Source: Aquimarina aquimarini
Lineage (GTDB): Bacteria > Bacteroidota > Bacteroidia > Flavobacteriales > Flavobacteriaceae
Assembly (NCBI RefSeq): GCF_900299535.1
Contig: NZ_OMKE01000023.1
Coordinates: 62,001-126,000, forward strand
Direction of reading: 5' to 3'
DNA length: 64,000 nt
The notes under the pieces: model-generated
Told to the model about the DNA's origin: nothing
What the model saw: the letters and a program-made list of their open reading frames with translations, nothing else
Databases searched by the model: none
Part shown: piece by piece, positions 55,629-64,000 of the stretch
Numbering within the stretch: position 1 is the first letter of the stretch
Layout: each line of letters begins with the position of its first letter
Translations under genes and position numbers: made by a program

Positions 55629-56180
55629 GTGCCAAAAATAATAGCTAAAAAAGAAGATTGGATAACCTTAGGGTATAAGCAATTTTCTGAACAAGGAATT
55701 CGGGGGATAGTGGTCGAAAAAATGGCTCTACAACTAAAGGTTAATAAATCAAGTTTTTATTGGCACTTTAAAACAAAAAAAGATTTTATGAATGAAATAA
55801 TATCTTTTTGGGTAACCATAGATACTAATAAAATAGTATCATCTATAGAAAAAAAACAATCTGGTAAAGAAAAATTTGAAAAGCTGATAGAGTTGGTATT
55901 TAAGAAAGAACCTTATTTAGATTTTATTTTTTTTCTTAAACGATATGCCATAAAAAACAAGGAAATCCAATTATTGATAGATGAAATAGATAAGCAAAGG
56001 ATTGATTATACTAAAGGTATACTTATAGAAATGGGATTTTCTATAAATGAAGCAACTATAAAATCTACATTATTTTATAAATATTTAATAGGTTATCATG
56101 AAATGATACGCTATAAAGAACAAAGCAAAAATTATGTAAGTAATGTAAAAATAGAACTCAATCAATTTATAAAATATTAA
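55629..56180 (+). CDS. TetR/AcrR family transcriptional regulator (second)
   Basis: This 183-residue protein starts at GTG 55629. The N-terminal HTH (about 10-50) has VEKMALQLKVNKSSFYWHFKTKKDF. The C-terminal ligand region is all-alpha with no recognised class. Two inverted repeats in front of it suggest autoregulation. The 130-residue membrane protein gene starts 4 bp after its stop and is the probable target operon partner. Confidence 0.9.
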   Translation: MPKIIAKKEDWITLGYKQFSEQGIRGIVVEKMALQLKVNKSSFYWHFKTKKDFMNEIISFWVTIDTNKIVSSIEKKQSGKEKFEKLIELVFKKEPYLDFIFFLKRYAIKNKEIQLLIDEIDKQRIDYTKGILIEMGFSINEATIKSTLFYKYLIGYHEMIRYKEQSKNYVSNVKIELNQFIKY

Positions 56181-56183
56181 CTG

Positions 56184-56576
56184 ATGAAAACTAAAAATAT
56201 ATATTGGATTATTACAGGAATACTAAATTTGTTTACTGCTCTGTTACATTTAATAGCGGGTCAAATGGATCTCATAAATCCGTTATTTCTGAGTAACTTA
56301 AGTCTTCAAATACAGGCCGAACTATTAGGTGTTTGGCATATGGTTACTATTATCTTATTTGCTTCTTCTTGGATGTATTTTAAATATGGATTTGATACAA
56401 AAAGCAACAATAATTTAGAAACAGTTTCTTTTATAAGTTATCTGTATATCGCTTTCTCATTTGCATTTATCTTTTCAAGCTTTTATCAATCTGTATTTGC
56501 ATTACAATGGGTTTTGCTCTTACCAATAGGAATATTGGGGCTTGTAGGGATTAAAAAATCCAAATCCAATAATTGA
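56184..56576 (+). CDS. Small four-helix membrane protein, unknown
   Basis: This 130-residue protein has four predicted membrane helices (about 7-25, 45-66, 82-102, 106-122) and a basic C-terminal tail GIKKSKSNN. I do not recognise its family. It follows the second TetR by 4 bp and is probably cotranscribed and regulated with it. It may be a transport or envelope protein, but this is inference. Confidence 0.65.
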   Translation: MKTKNIYWIITGILNLFTALLHLIAGQMDLINPLFLSNLSLQIQAELLGVWHMVTIILFASSWMYFKYGFDTKSNNNLETVSFISYLYIAFSFAFIFSSFYQSVFALQWVLLLPIGILGLVGIKKSKSNN

Positions 56577-56587
56577 TTTGGAGGCTC

Positions 56588-57121
56588 CTATTTGGTGTTT
56601 TTATTTTTTATAATTGAGTTACATAGTTTTTTTGCAAACTCAGGTTTGGTGTACATTTGATGTTTTTCTGAGTCCTCAATAAAAACATCAATATTCATAG
56701 TCTTATACCACTCTTCTTTTGGAGTATTTATATCATCCTCTCCATAATAGAGAATTGTTTTTGCTTTAGGTTTATTGGTTTCATAGCGCAGTCTTGTAGA
56801 AGAGATAGCATATAATGAAGAGGTGTTTTTATTTTTTAATGCAAATTTCCAGCCTATGGTACCCCCAACACTAAACCCAAGAATGCTTGTTTTTCCTTTT
56901 TCAAGTTTCAGTAAATTTTGAACCGCCAGGTTAATTCCTCCATTTACGAATTGTTGATGAAGATTCTCTTCTAGGTATATAGAAGTATCTAGCTCACCAA
57001 GTTTACAGCAATCATAATATTGTATTTCAAAATGGTTTTCAAGATTACTGATGTAATAGTTTGTCCAATCTGATTTTTTATACCCCCAGAGGTCTGATAA
57101 AAGGATAAGTTTAGGTTTCAT
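56588..57121 (-). CDS. Alpha/beta hydrolase-like protein
   Basis: This 177-residue protein has the nucleophile elbow GFSVGG (Ser84). A later EDSEKHQMYT segment probably holds the final His. The acid residue may be in the YYGEDDIN stretch (about 125-132). No substrate is assigned. The lid region is short. The gene is convergent with the small membrane protein gene. Confidence 0.75.
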   Translation of the reverse strand: MKPKLILLSDLWGYKKSDWTNYYISNLENHFEIQYYDCCKLGELDTSIYLEENLHQQFVNGGINLAVQNLLKLEKGKTSILGFSVGGTIGWKFALKNKNTSSLYAISSTRLRYETNKPKAKTILYYGEDDINTPKEEWYKTMNIDVFIEDSEKHQMYTKPEFAKKLCNSIIKNKNTK

Positions 57122-57196
57122 ACTCTATAATAAATGATGTTGTTTTTATGATGAATGAGTCTGTGTTTTGCTTAAAAAACTAAAAACTGTTATGTT

Positions 57197-57730
57197 TTAT
57201 ATTTTGGTTTTTCCCATAAAGACACTCACTTTTGGATGTATAGGATTACCAGTAGTTCTTCTAAATGATACAATCTGACCTGTATGGTACAAAGCATCAG
57301 ATATTGGACCATTAATGATATGCCAAAAAGGAAATTTTGTATCATTATCTTCTTTTCTAAAAGTTACATTTAAATTACCAATATTTTCGTTTGTTTTATC
57401 AGCAGATTGTTCACTTGCTTTTTTGAAATTAAGAAGTGTCTTTTTTCTTAATGTTTCAAACGTCATTGTTGATAAATCAGCAGGAGTAAGTCTTATACAA
57501 GGCAAGTTATGCATTGTATTGATAATCATTATCGAAAGCCAGTAAATATGTTCAATCGTTTGGTACGTACTATATCCTTCTAATGAAGGTTTATATTCTA
57601 AATCAGTTTTTGTAAGGTTTTCTGTAGCCCAATAATAACGATAACCAAGACCATCAATTAATCTGGATATGATCGCGCCAGAAGTGTAATGTTTAGGATA
57701 TTCAGGAATTTGTTGATAAGGTAATTTCAT
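57197..57730 (-). CDS. DinB-like four-helix protein
   Basis: This 177-residue protein has the DinB pattern: a helix with TIEHIYW (metal-ligand His near residue 61) and a second helix with DALYHTGQIVSFRRTTG. DinB-fold proteins are often thiol transferases or metal-dependent enzymes of unknown substrate. It lies 12 bp after recG's end on the same strand and may be cotranscribed. Confidence 0.8.
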   Translation of the reverse strand: MKLPYQQIPEYPKHYTSGAIISRLIDGLGYRYYWATENLTKTDLEYKPSLEGYSTYQTIEHIYWLSIMIINTMHNLPCIRLTPADLSTMTFETLRKKTLLNFKKASEQSADKTNENIGNLNVTFRKEDNDTKFPFWHIINGPISDALYHTGQIVSFRRTTGNPIHPKVSVFMGKTKI

Positions 57731-57742
57731 ATAACGAGGCGA

Positions 57743-59845
57743 TTAGGAAATATAATTCCAGATATTTTTATGTTTAGCAAGTTGCTGGTAAGTATATAAT
57801 AATACTTTATTCTTTTCTAGTGATAGAGAAGGGTCTTCTTTGAGGATTTTCATCGCATAATATCGAGCAGTTTTTAATATATCATTATCCCTTACAATAT
57901 CTGCTATTTTTAGGTTGAGAACACCACTTTGTTGAGTTCCCATTATATCTCCTGGTCCCCGTAGTTTTAAATCTACCTCTGCAATATCAAAACCATCATT
58001 AGTGCGTACCATTGTTTCTAATCTTGTTTTACTATCAGCCGATAGTTTAAAACTTGTCATAAGAATGCAAAAACTTTGCTCTGCACCACGACCTACACGT
58101 CCTCGTAGCTGATGTAGTTGAGATAATCCAAATCGTTCTGCACTTTCTATAATCATTACGCTGGCATTAGGTACATTGACACCAACTTCTATTACAGTTG
58201 TTGCTACCATAATTTGCGTTTCTCCTTTTACAAAACGATCCATTTCATACTCTTTATCGGCAGGTTTCATTTTACCATGTACGATAGAAATTTGATATTC
58301 TGGAGCAGGAAAAGAACGGGCAATACTCTCATATCCGTCCATAAGATCCTTGTAATCCATTGCTTCAGATTCCTGAATCAATGGATATACTACATAGACC
58401 TGTCTTCCTTTTTGAATTTCCTCGGTAATGAATTTAAATACTTTTAAACGATTACTATCATATCGATGTACCGTTTTTATAGCCTTACGACCAGGAGGGA
58501 GTTCATCAATGACAGAAATATCCAGGTCTCCATACAAGCTCATCGCTAAAGTTCTAGGAATTGGAGTTGCTGTCATTACCAGAATATGAGGTGGATAGGT
58601 GTTTTTATGCCATAGTTTTGCGCGTTGTGCCACACCAAACCTATGTTGTTCATCTATAATTGCCAAGCCAAGGTTTTTGAATTGTACTTTGTCTTCCAGC
58701 ACAGCATGAGTACCAATCAAAATATGTAATGTGCCATTTTCTAATTCCTCATGTATTTCTCGTCGCTCTTTGACCTTAGAACTTCCCATGAGTAATTTTA
58801 TGTTAATATCTAAATCTTTAGTAAGTTCTTTGATTCCCATATAATGCTGATTGGCTAATATAGCGGTAGGAGCCATTAAACATGCTTGAAAACCATTATC
58901 AATAGCGAGTAGCATAGTCATTAAACCTACAATGGTTTTACCAGAGCCCACATCTCCCTGTAAAAGCCGATTCATTTGCGCACTACTGCCAATATCATTA
59001 CGGATTTCTTTGATTACTCTTTTTTGGGCATTCGTAAGTTCAAAAGGAAGATGGTTTTTATAAAAATCATTAAAATATGCACCAACCTCTGTAAAAGGGA
59101 AACCTTTGATTTTGTGTTTACGAATTAGTTTTTTGGTAATAAGTTGTAATTGAATATAAAAGAGTTCTTCAAATTTAAGACGATATTGTGCTTTAGAAAG
59201 AAGTTCTTGGCTTTTCGGAAAATGAACATTAAAAACAGCTTCACTTTTAGAAATAAGTTTTAAATCATTGATAATTTCTTGAGACAAGGTATCATAGAAT
59301 CTTACTTTTGTTTCTATAAACAGCTGTTGCATCATTTTGCTCATTACCCTATTGGTAATTCCCTTGTTAGAGAGCTTCTCTGTAGAAGGATAAATAGGTT
59401 GCATTGCTGTCCTTAGGTTTTTTTCATGCTCAGCAAGTAGTTCCATATCAGGATGAGGCATATTAAAACCATTATAATATTTGGTTTTCCCAAAGATAAC
59501 ATAAGAAGTATTCAGCTTTAGATTTTCACGAATCCATTTATGCCCTCTAAACCATACCAACTCTATCGTTCCAGTCTCATCCATAAATTTGGCAACAAGT
59601 CTTTTTCCTCTTTTTTGTTCAACAGTTTTAAGGTTGATTATTTTACCAATAATCTGTACTTCGGCAGAATTACGTTGTAATTGATTGATTTTGTAATACT
59701 GAGTTTTATCCAAGTATCGATTAGGAAAAAGGTTGATAAGATCCTGATAGGTGTGAATACCCAACTCTGACCTAAGCAAGGTTGCTCGCGATGGGCCAAC
59801 ACCTTTTAGATAATCAATCGGAGTTTGTAAAATAGAAGGATTCAT
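57743..59845 (-). CDS. recG: ATP-dependent DNA helicase RecG
   Basis: RecG remodels stalled replication forks. From ATG 59845 it has 700 residues. An N-terminal wedge/OB domain carries TPIDYLKGVGPSRATLLRSEL. Helicase domains include Walker A LLQGDVGSGKT, the DEQH box IIDEQHRFG, and motif VI in QLRGRVGRG. An upstream in-frame ATG at 59896 would add 17 residues with no family match. The gene is divergent from the aminopeptidase. Confidence 0.97.
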   Translation of the reverse strand: MNPSILQTPIDYLKGVGPSRATLLRSELGIHTYQDLINLFPNRYLDKTQYYKINQLQRNSAEVQIIGKIINLKTVEQKRGKRLVAKFMDETGTIELVWFRGHKWIRENLKLNTSYVIFGKTKYYNGFNMPHPDMELLAEHEKNLRTAMQPIYPSTEKLSNKGITNRVMSKMMQQLFIETKVRFYDTLSQEIINDLKLISKSEAVFNVHFPKSQELLSKAQYRLKFEELFYIQLQLITKKLIRKHKIKGFPFTEVGAYFNDFYKNHLPFELTNAQKRVIKEIRNDIGSSAQMNRLLQGDVGSGKTIVGLMTMLLAIDNGFQACLMAPTAILANQHYMGIKELTKDLDINIKLLMGSSKVKERREIHEELENGTLHILIGTHAVLEDKVQFKNLGLAIIDEQHRFGVAQRAKLWHKNTYPPHILVMTATPIPRTLAMSLYGDLDISVIDELPPGRKAIKTVHRYDSNRLKVFKFITEEIQKGRQVYVVYPLIQESEAMDYKDLMDGYESIARSFPAPEYQISIVHGKMKPADKEYEMDRFVKGETQIMVATTVIEVGVNVPNASVMIIESAERFGLSQLHQLRGRVGRGAEQSFCILMTSFKLSADSKTRLETMVRTNDGFDIAEVDLKLRGPGDIMGTQQSGVLNLKIADIVRDNDILKTARYYAMKILKEDPSLSLEKNKVLLYTYQQLAKHKNIWNYIS

Positions 59846-59993
59846 TAGGACGAAGATAGCATTTATTAGAAAATAGTTCAACCAAAATGTTGTCACATAA
59901 CCAGACTAATTTCGTTATTTTGGCAAAGCATTTGATTTATGTAGTTGATAAGGTAAATACAAGTGTATTATAGATATTAATAAGAAAAAGCGA

Positions 59994-62114
59994 ATGAGAT
60001 TTATTTTAAGTGTTTTTATTATACTTTTTTCCTTTGCAGGAAATACACAGGAAACAAGTTTAGATATATATAATAAAGAAGTTAAACAACAAGGGTATGT
60101 TGATTTTTTAGAAGGAAAGATTGATGTTGAACTGGCTATTAAAAAGAAGGAAATACAAGGGGAGGTAATGTATACTTTTAATATACTAGAACCTACTTCA
60201 TCTATTTATATTGATGCTCAGCAAATGGAAATTAAAGGTGTTATACTTGATAAAAAACAAATAGATTTTAAATATGACGGTAAAAAAATTATAATTTCTT
60301 CTGATTTTAAAACCTCAAAAAATCACAGCATCACAATTCACTATAAAGCTAATCCCAAAAAAGCATTGTATTTTTTAAAGGATTATGAAGGAAATGATCA
60401 GATCTGGACACAAGGGCAAGGAAAATATACATCTAATTGGTTGCCAAGCTTTGATGATATGAATGAGAAAGTGATTTTTGATCTTACTATTCAATACGAT
60501 CATAAGTATCAGGTGATAGCCAATGGTAATTTGGTCAGTACAAATGCAGTAAATGATTCTGTACAAAGTTGGAAATATGATATGAAACGCCCTATGAGTA
60601 GTTATTTACTTGCTTTTGTAGTTGGTAACTATGAGAAAGTGGTTGAGATTTCTTCAAATGGTACTCCTTTAGAAATGTATTATTACCCAACAGATAAAGA
60701 TAAATACGAAGCTACATATAGGCATAGTAAAAAGATATTTGATTTCTTAGAAGCGGAAATCGGTTTTTCTTTTCCTTGGCAGAATTATAAGCAAATACCA
60801 GTAAAAGATTTTTTGTATGCAGGTATGGAGAATACGGGAACGACCATTTTTTCTGATGCTTTTGTGGTTGATGAGACTGCTTTTATAGATAGAAATTATA
60901 TTAACGTCAATGCACATGAATTAGCACATCAATGGTTTGGGGATTTGATAACAGAAACTCATGGAACTCATCATTGGTTACAAGAAGGATTTGCAACTTA
61001 CTATGCACTTCTTGCAGAGAAAGAGATTTTTGGAGAGGATTACTTTATGTATAAGTTGTACGAGAGTGCAGAGCAACTTACAGAGTTATCCAAGACCAAA
61101 AATGCCACCTCATTGATGAACCCAAAGGCAAGTTCACTTACTTTTTATCAAAGAGGAGCATGGGCCGTTCATGCACTGAGAAATTTAATAGGAGATACCA
61201 GTTTTAAAATTACGATTCATAACTACCTAGAAAAGTATAAGTTTCAAAATGTGACTACAGATGATTTTATAACAATCGCAGAGGAGGTAAGTGGTACAGA
61301 CTTAACATCATTTAAGGTATTATGGATAGAAAATATAAAGTTTCCTTCTCAAGAAGCATTAAATATACTTACCAAATCAGAATTTATAAAAAGATATCTA
61401 AGTCTGGCACAAGAGCGAACACAGCCATTAGAAGGAAAATGGGGTACTTTGGCAAAAGCATTAGATTTTCCTACAAATGATTATATAGGCCAGGAAGCAG
61501 TGTATCAATTAGAAGGAAAGAGCACACCAGAGATCATAGCACTTTATGATAAAGCTTTTGAAACTAATAATGTTTTTGTGCGTCAGGCTATAGCTAATAC
61601 ATTGAGGTCAGTTCCTCAAGGTCTCCAAAAGCAATATGAATCTTTATTAAATGATTCATCATATGCAACTATAGAACCCGCATTATATCATTTATGGACG
61701 AGCTTCCCCAAGAAAAGAAAAGAATATCTTGATACTACCAAAGATATCATTGGATTCAATACCAAAAATGTGAGAACATTATGGTTGGTATTGGCATTGA
61801 ATACACAAGGATATGAAACAGATAAGCATCAAAAATTTTATTTTGAGTTATCAGGATATACCTCACCAAAATATAATACGAGTACAAGAGAGAATGCTTT
61901 TGCATATCTAGAAAGTTTACAGGCTTTTTCTGATCAATCATTAATTCATCTAGCAGAAGGGGTGGTGCATTATAATTGGCGTTTTAGAAATTCGTGTAGA
62001 AAAATGATGGATAAATTATTAAAAGACGAAGAATATAAAAAGAAATATGTAGTTTTATTAAATGATTTGCCACAAGATCAACAAGATTTTATAAAAAATA
62101 AGTTAACCCCATAA
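59994..62114 (+). CDS. M1 family aminopeptidase
   Basis: This 706-residue protein is a zinc aminopeptidase, exported by a signal peptide (about 1-18). The active site is complete: GMEN (277-280), HELAHQW with zinc ligands His308 and His312, and the third ligand Glu331 in WLQEGFATYY. The C-terminal HEAT-like region (about 460-700) is present but shorter than in the largest members. It trims peptide N-termini in the periplasm or outside. Two patatin genes follow within a few bases. Confidence 0.93.
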   Translation: MRFILSVFIILFSFAGNTQETSLDIYNKEVKQQGYVDFLEGKIDVELAIKKKEIQGEVMYTFNILEPTSSIYIDAQQMEIKGVILDKKQIDFKYDGKKIIISSDFKTSKNHSITIHYKANPKKALYFLKDYEGNDQIWTQGQGKYTSNWLPSFDDMNEKVIFDLTIQYDHKYQVIANGNLVSTNAVNDSVQSWKYDMKRPMSSYLLAFVVGNYEKVVEISSNGTPLEMYYYPTDKDKYEATYRHSKKIFDFLEAEIGFSFPWQNYKQIPVKDFLYAGMENTGTTIFSDAFVVDETAFIDRNYINVNAHELAHQWFGDLITETHGTHHWLQEGFATYYALLAEKEIFGEDYFMYKLYESAEQLTELSKTKNATSLMNPKASSLTFYQRGAWAVHALRNLIGDTSFKITIHNYLEKYKFQNVTTDDFITIAEEVSGTDLTSFKVLWIENIKFPSQEALNILTKSEFIKRYLSLAQERTQPLEGKWGTLAKALDFPTNDYIGQEAVYQLEGKSTPEIIALYDKAFETNNVFVRQAIANTLRSVPQGLQKQYESLLNDSSYATIEPALYHLWTSFPKKRKEYLDTTKDIIGFNTKNVRTLWLVLALNTQGYETDKHQKFYFELSGYTSPKYNTSTRENAFAYLESLQAFSDQSLIHLAEGVVHYNWRFRNSCRKMMDKLLKDEEYKKKYVVLLNDLPQDQQDFIKNKLTP

Positions 62115-62122
62115 TATATAAT

Positions 62123-63016
62123 ATGCGCGCATTGGTGATTTCTGGAGGCGGTAGTAAAGGAGCTTTTGCAGGAGGCGTTGCACAATATTTGATTCAGGAT
62201 TTAGGTAGACAATATGATTTGTTTATGGGGACATCTACTGGAAGTTTGTTGGTATCTCACTTGGCAATGTCAAAAATAAAAGAGATAAAAACTTTTTATA
62301 CATCCGTAAATCAATCTTCTATATTCAGAAACTGTCCATTTACCATAAAAAAGAAAAGATGGTATACTAGTATTAATATCAATCATTTTAATGTACTACT
62401 TAATTTAATTAGAGGTCAAAAATCTTTTGGCGATAGTAGAAACCTTAGGGATTTAGTAGAAAATGCCATTTCAGAACCTTTTTTTGAAGAATTAAAAAAC
62501 GGAGATAAAGATATAATTATCACAGTAACCAATCTATCTACAAATGAAGTAGAGTATAAATCTATAAAAGATTGTGAGTATCAAGATTTTTTGGATTGGA
62601 TTTGGATATCTTGTAATTACCCGCCCTTTATGAGTTTGGTAAGAAAGAATAATTGTGATTATGTAGATGGTGGTTTAGGATCTATGGTTCCAATAGAAGA
62701 AGCAATAAAGAGAGGAGCTACAGAGATTGATGTTATTATTCTGGAAACTGAAGTAAATCATCTAAATCGTATGCCTACAAAAAATCCTTTTTCTTTGATT
62801 ACAAATATGGTAGACTTTATGATGGATAGGATAGAGCATCAAAATATTAGAATAGGTAAGTTCAAAGCTATGGAGAAAGATGTTGCTATAGATTTATATT
62901 ATACACCTACTGTGCTCACTACCAATTCATTAATTTTTGATAAAGAAAAAATGACACAATGGTGGACAAAAGGTTATAACTTTGCAAAGAAAAAAAACGT
63001 TTCGAACCCATTATAA
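62123..63016 (+). CDS. Patatin-like phospholipase (first copy)
   Basis: This 297-residue protein has oxyanion motif GGGSKG (8-13), GTSTGS with nucleophile Ser38, and catalytic Asp182 in VDGG. It has no signal peptide and is probably a soluble acyl hydrolase on phospholipids. It starts 8 bp after the aminopeptidase gene. A collinear copy follows directly, so this looks like a tandem duplication. Confidence 0.92.
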   Translation: MRALVISGGGSKGAFAGGVAQYLIQDLGRQYDLFMGTSTGSLLVSHLAMSKIKEIKTFYTSVNQSSIFRNCPFTIKKKRWYTSININHFNVLLNLIRGQKSFGDSRNLRDLVENAISEPFFEELKNGDKDIIITVTNLSTNEVEYKSIKDCEYQDFLDWIWISCNYPPFMSLVRKNNCDYVDGGLGSMVPIEEAIKRGATEIDVIILETEVNHLNRMPTKNPFSLITNMVDFMMDRIEHQNIRIGKFKAMEKDVAIDLYYTPTVLTTNSLIFDKEKMTQWWTKGYNFAKKKNVSNPL

Positions 63017-63017
63017 T

Positions 63018-63941
63018 ATGCGAGCATTAGTAATTTCAGGAGGAGGTAGTAAAGGAGCTTATGCTGGTGGTGTGGCTCAATACTTAATTCAGGAACAAGG
63101 TAAAAAATATGACCTCTTTCTGGGAACCTCTACAGGTAGTCTTTTAATCTCACAATTGGCGTTGGGTAATATCGATAAGATGTATGATATCTATACCAAT
63201 GTAAATCAACATACCATTTTTAATGTAAACCCTTTTGTTGTTAGAAAAAAAGGAAATAGAGAATTTGTATCTATTAATTTCTTTTCATCTTTATGGCAGT
63301 TTATAAAGAAGAAACGCACTTTTGGAGAAAGTAAGAATTTAAGAAAAGCAATTAGAAGAAATTTTTCTGAGGCAGAATTTAGATTGGCTAGAAAAAAAGT
63401 GGACGATGTTGTGGTGACTGTTTCTAATCTTACCAAAAATACGACAGAATATAAATCGATTAATGATTTTTCTTATGAGGATTTTTGTGATTGGATTTGG
63501 ATATCCTGTAATTATGTTCCTTTTATGAGTTTGGTAACCAAAGACGGATGCGAGTATGCAGATGGTGGATTTGGGTGTATGGTGCCTATTCGAGAAGCAA
63601 TAAGAAGGGGAGCTACAGAGGTAGATGCAATTATTTTGGAATCAGAGAATATGGAGCACAATAAAGTATTGGGTAAAAATCCATTTTCTCTTATGGTAAA
63701 CCTATTTAGTTATATGTTGGATCAGGTAGAAGGGCATGATACCGTGTTAGGTAAATTAGCTGCGATCAATAGAGAAGTACCTCTCAATTTATATTATACA
63801 CCATCTAAACTTACCGAAAATTCATTAGTTTTTAATAAAAAATTGATGAGTAGTTGGTGGCGACAAGGGTTTGAATACGCCGCTAATAAAGCAAAGCTTG
63901 CAGAGGAAAACAAAATCAAGGATATAGATATGGCAGGGTAG
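63018..63941 (+). CDS. Patatin-like phospholipase (second copy)
   Basis: From ATG 63018, one base after the first copy's stop, the protein has 307 residues. An in-frame start at 62982 would run into the first gene. The same catalytic residues are present: GGGSKG (8-13), Ser38 in GTSTGS and Asp182 in ADGG. The copies align without gaps through at least residue 190 and are highly similar there, then diverge. Both active sites look intact. Confidence 0.92.
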   Translation: MRALVISGGGSKGAYAGGVAQYLIQEQGKKYDLFLGTSTGSLLISQLALGNIDKMYDIYTNVNQHTIFNVNPFVVRKKGNREFVSINFFSSLWQFIKKKRTFGESKNLRKAIRRNFSEAEFRLARKKVDDVVVTVSNLTKNTTEYKSINDFSYEDFCDWIWISCNYVPFMSLVTKDGCEYADGGFGCMVPIREAIRRGATEVDAIILESENMEHNKVLGKNPFSLMVNLFSYMLDQVEGHDTVLGKLAAINREVPLNLYYTPSKLTENSLVFNKKLMSSWWRQGFEYAANKAKLAEENKIKDIDMAG

Positions 63942-64000
63942 TTTTCTGAAAAAAAATCAAATATATAAATTGATATATTGTAGAGAGAATCCCTACAATA

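Noticed and set aside
59846..59896. Upstream in-frame start for RecG adding 17 residues
   Set aside because: The added residues match no RecG N-terminus, while ATG 59845 gives a standard beginning.
63001..63011. A TTCGAACC string resembling a tRNA T-loop
   Set aside because: It lies in the first patatin's coding end and no cloverleaf can be folded around it.
62982..63017. Start of the second patatin inside the end of the first
   Set aside because: The 12 extra residues are encoded by the first gene's tail in another frame. ATG 63018 gives the conserved N-terminus.

Overview
This window is chromosomal DNA from a member of the Bacteroidota, almost certainly family Flavobacteriaceae (an Aquimarina-like marine genus is a guess). 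The grounds are very AT-rich DNA, promoters of the TAnnTTTG type, the short flavobacterial RpoZ, a FecI/FecR pair with an STN-domain TonB receptor, DUF4835, DUF6913 and DUF6503 proteins, a GAPDH of about 480 residues, and a histidine kinase/regulator pair resembling RprX/RprY. I see no rRNA, tRNA, CRISPR array, insertion sequence or prophage. The content is mostly housekeeping genes with a few accessory insertions.

Layout. 1-8.6 kb: rplS and trmD lie on the minus strand, in the order often found side by side in bacteria, but 6.7 kb of other genes separates them: an ECF sigma factor (minus strand) divergent from a FecR anti-sigma factor, an STN-type TonB-dependent receptor and a DASS (SLC13) transporter. 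This looks like a regulated outer- plus inner-membrane uptake module. 8.9-16.9 kb: GAPDH, an HtrA protease, the dapF/GNAT/mltG operon, a lysozyme-fold protein, an RsmI-like methylase and a small phosphatase. 17-24 kb: dnaA, a thioesterase, a YigZ protein, a DMT exporter/HAD/ribD operon and a LEA-like lipoprotein. 22.9-31 kb: GNAT/prmC/LOG/ligA, two related YhhN-like membrane proteins, a DUF6913 protein with dapA, and a Kir-type potassium channel.

31-42.3 kb: bamD/rpoZ/coaBC/DUF4835/recN behind a good promoter, fabI, then glycosyltransferase/YbbR/coaE/histidine kinase/response regulator. 42.3-50.3 kb (minus strand): Gfo/Idh/MocA oxidoreductase, 3-hydroxybutyryl-CoA dehydrogenase, an M23 lipoprotein, DUF1015, YggS, an exonuclease/GIY-YIG fusion, a voltage-gated channel with a zinc ribbon, and miaA. 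50.4-54.3 kb: pcm, a small membrane protein, smpB, small secreted proteins and a 39-41 residue membrane protein.

54.3-57.7 kb is the most accessory-looking part. Two divergent TetR genes share an intergenic region that holds a 28-bp perfect palindrome and two related inverted repeats. The core of the 28-bp palindrome recurs upstream of a neighbouring thioesterase, so a small fatty-acyl-type regulon can be read directly from the sequence. 57.7-64 kb: recG, an M1 aminopeptidase and two tandem, collinear patatin-like phospholipases.

No wholly new system is obvious. The best candidates for further work are the sigma/FecR/TonB receptor/DASS module, with its divergent sigma gene and altered first SNT motif, the two-TetR operator region, the duplicated patatins after the aminopeptidase, and the zinc-ribbon potassium channel.
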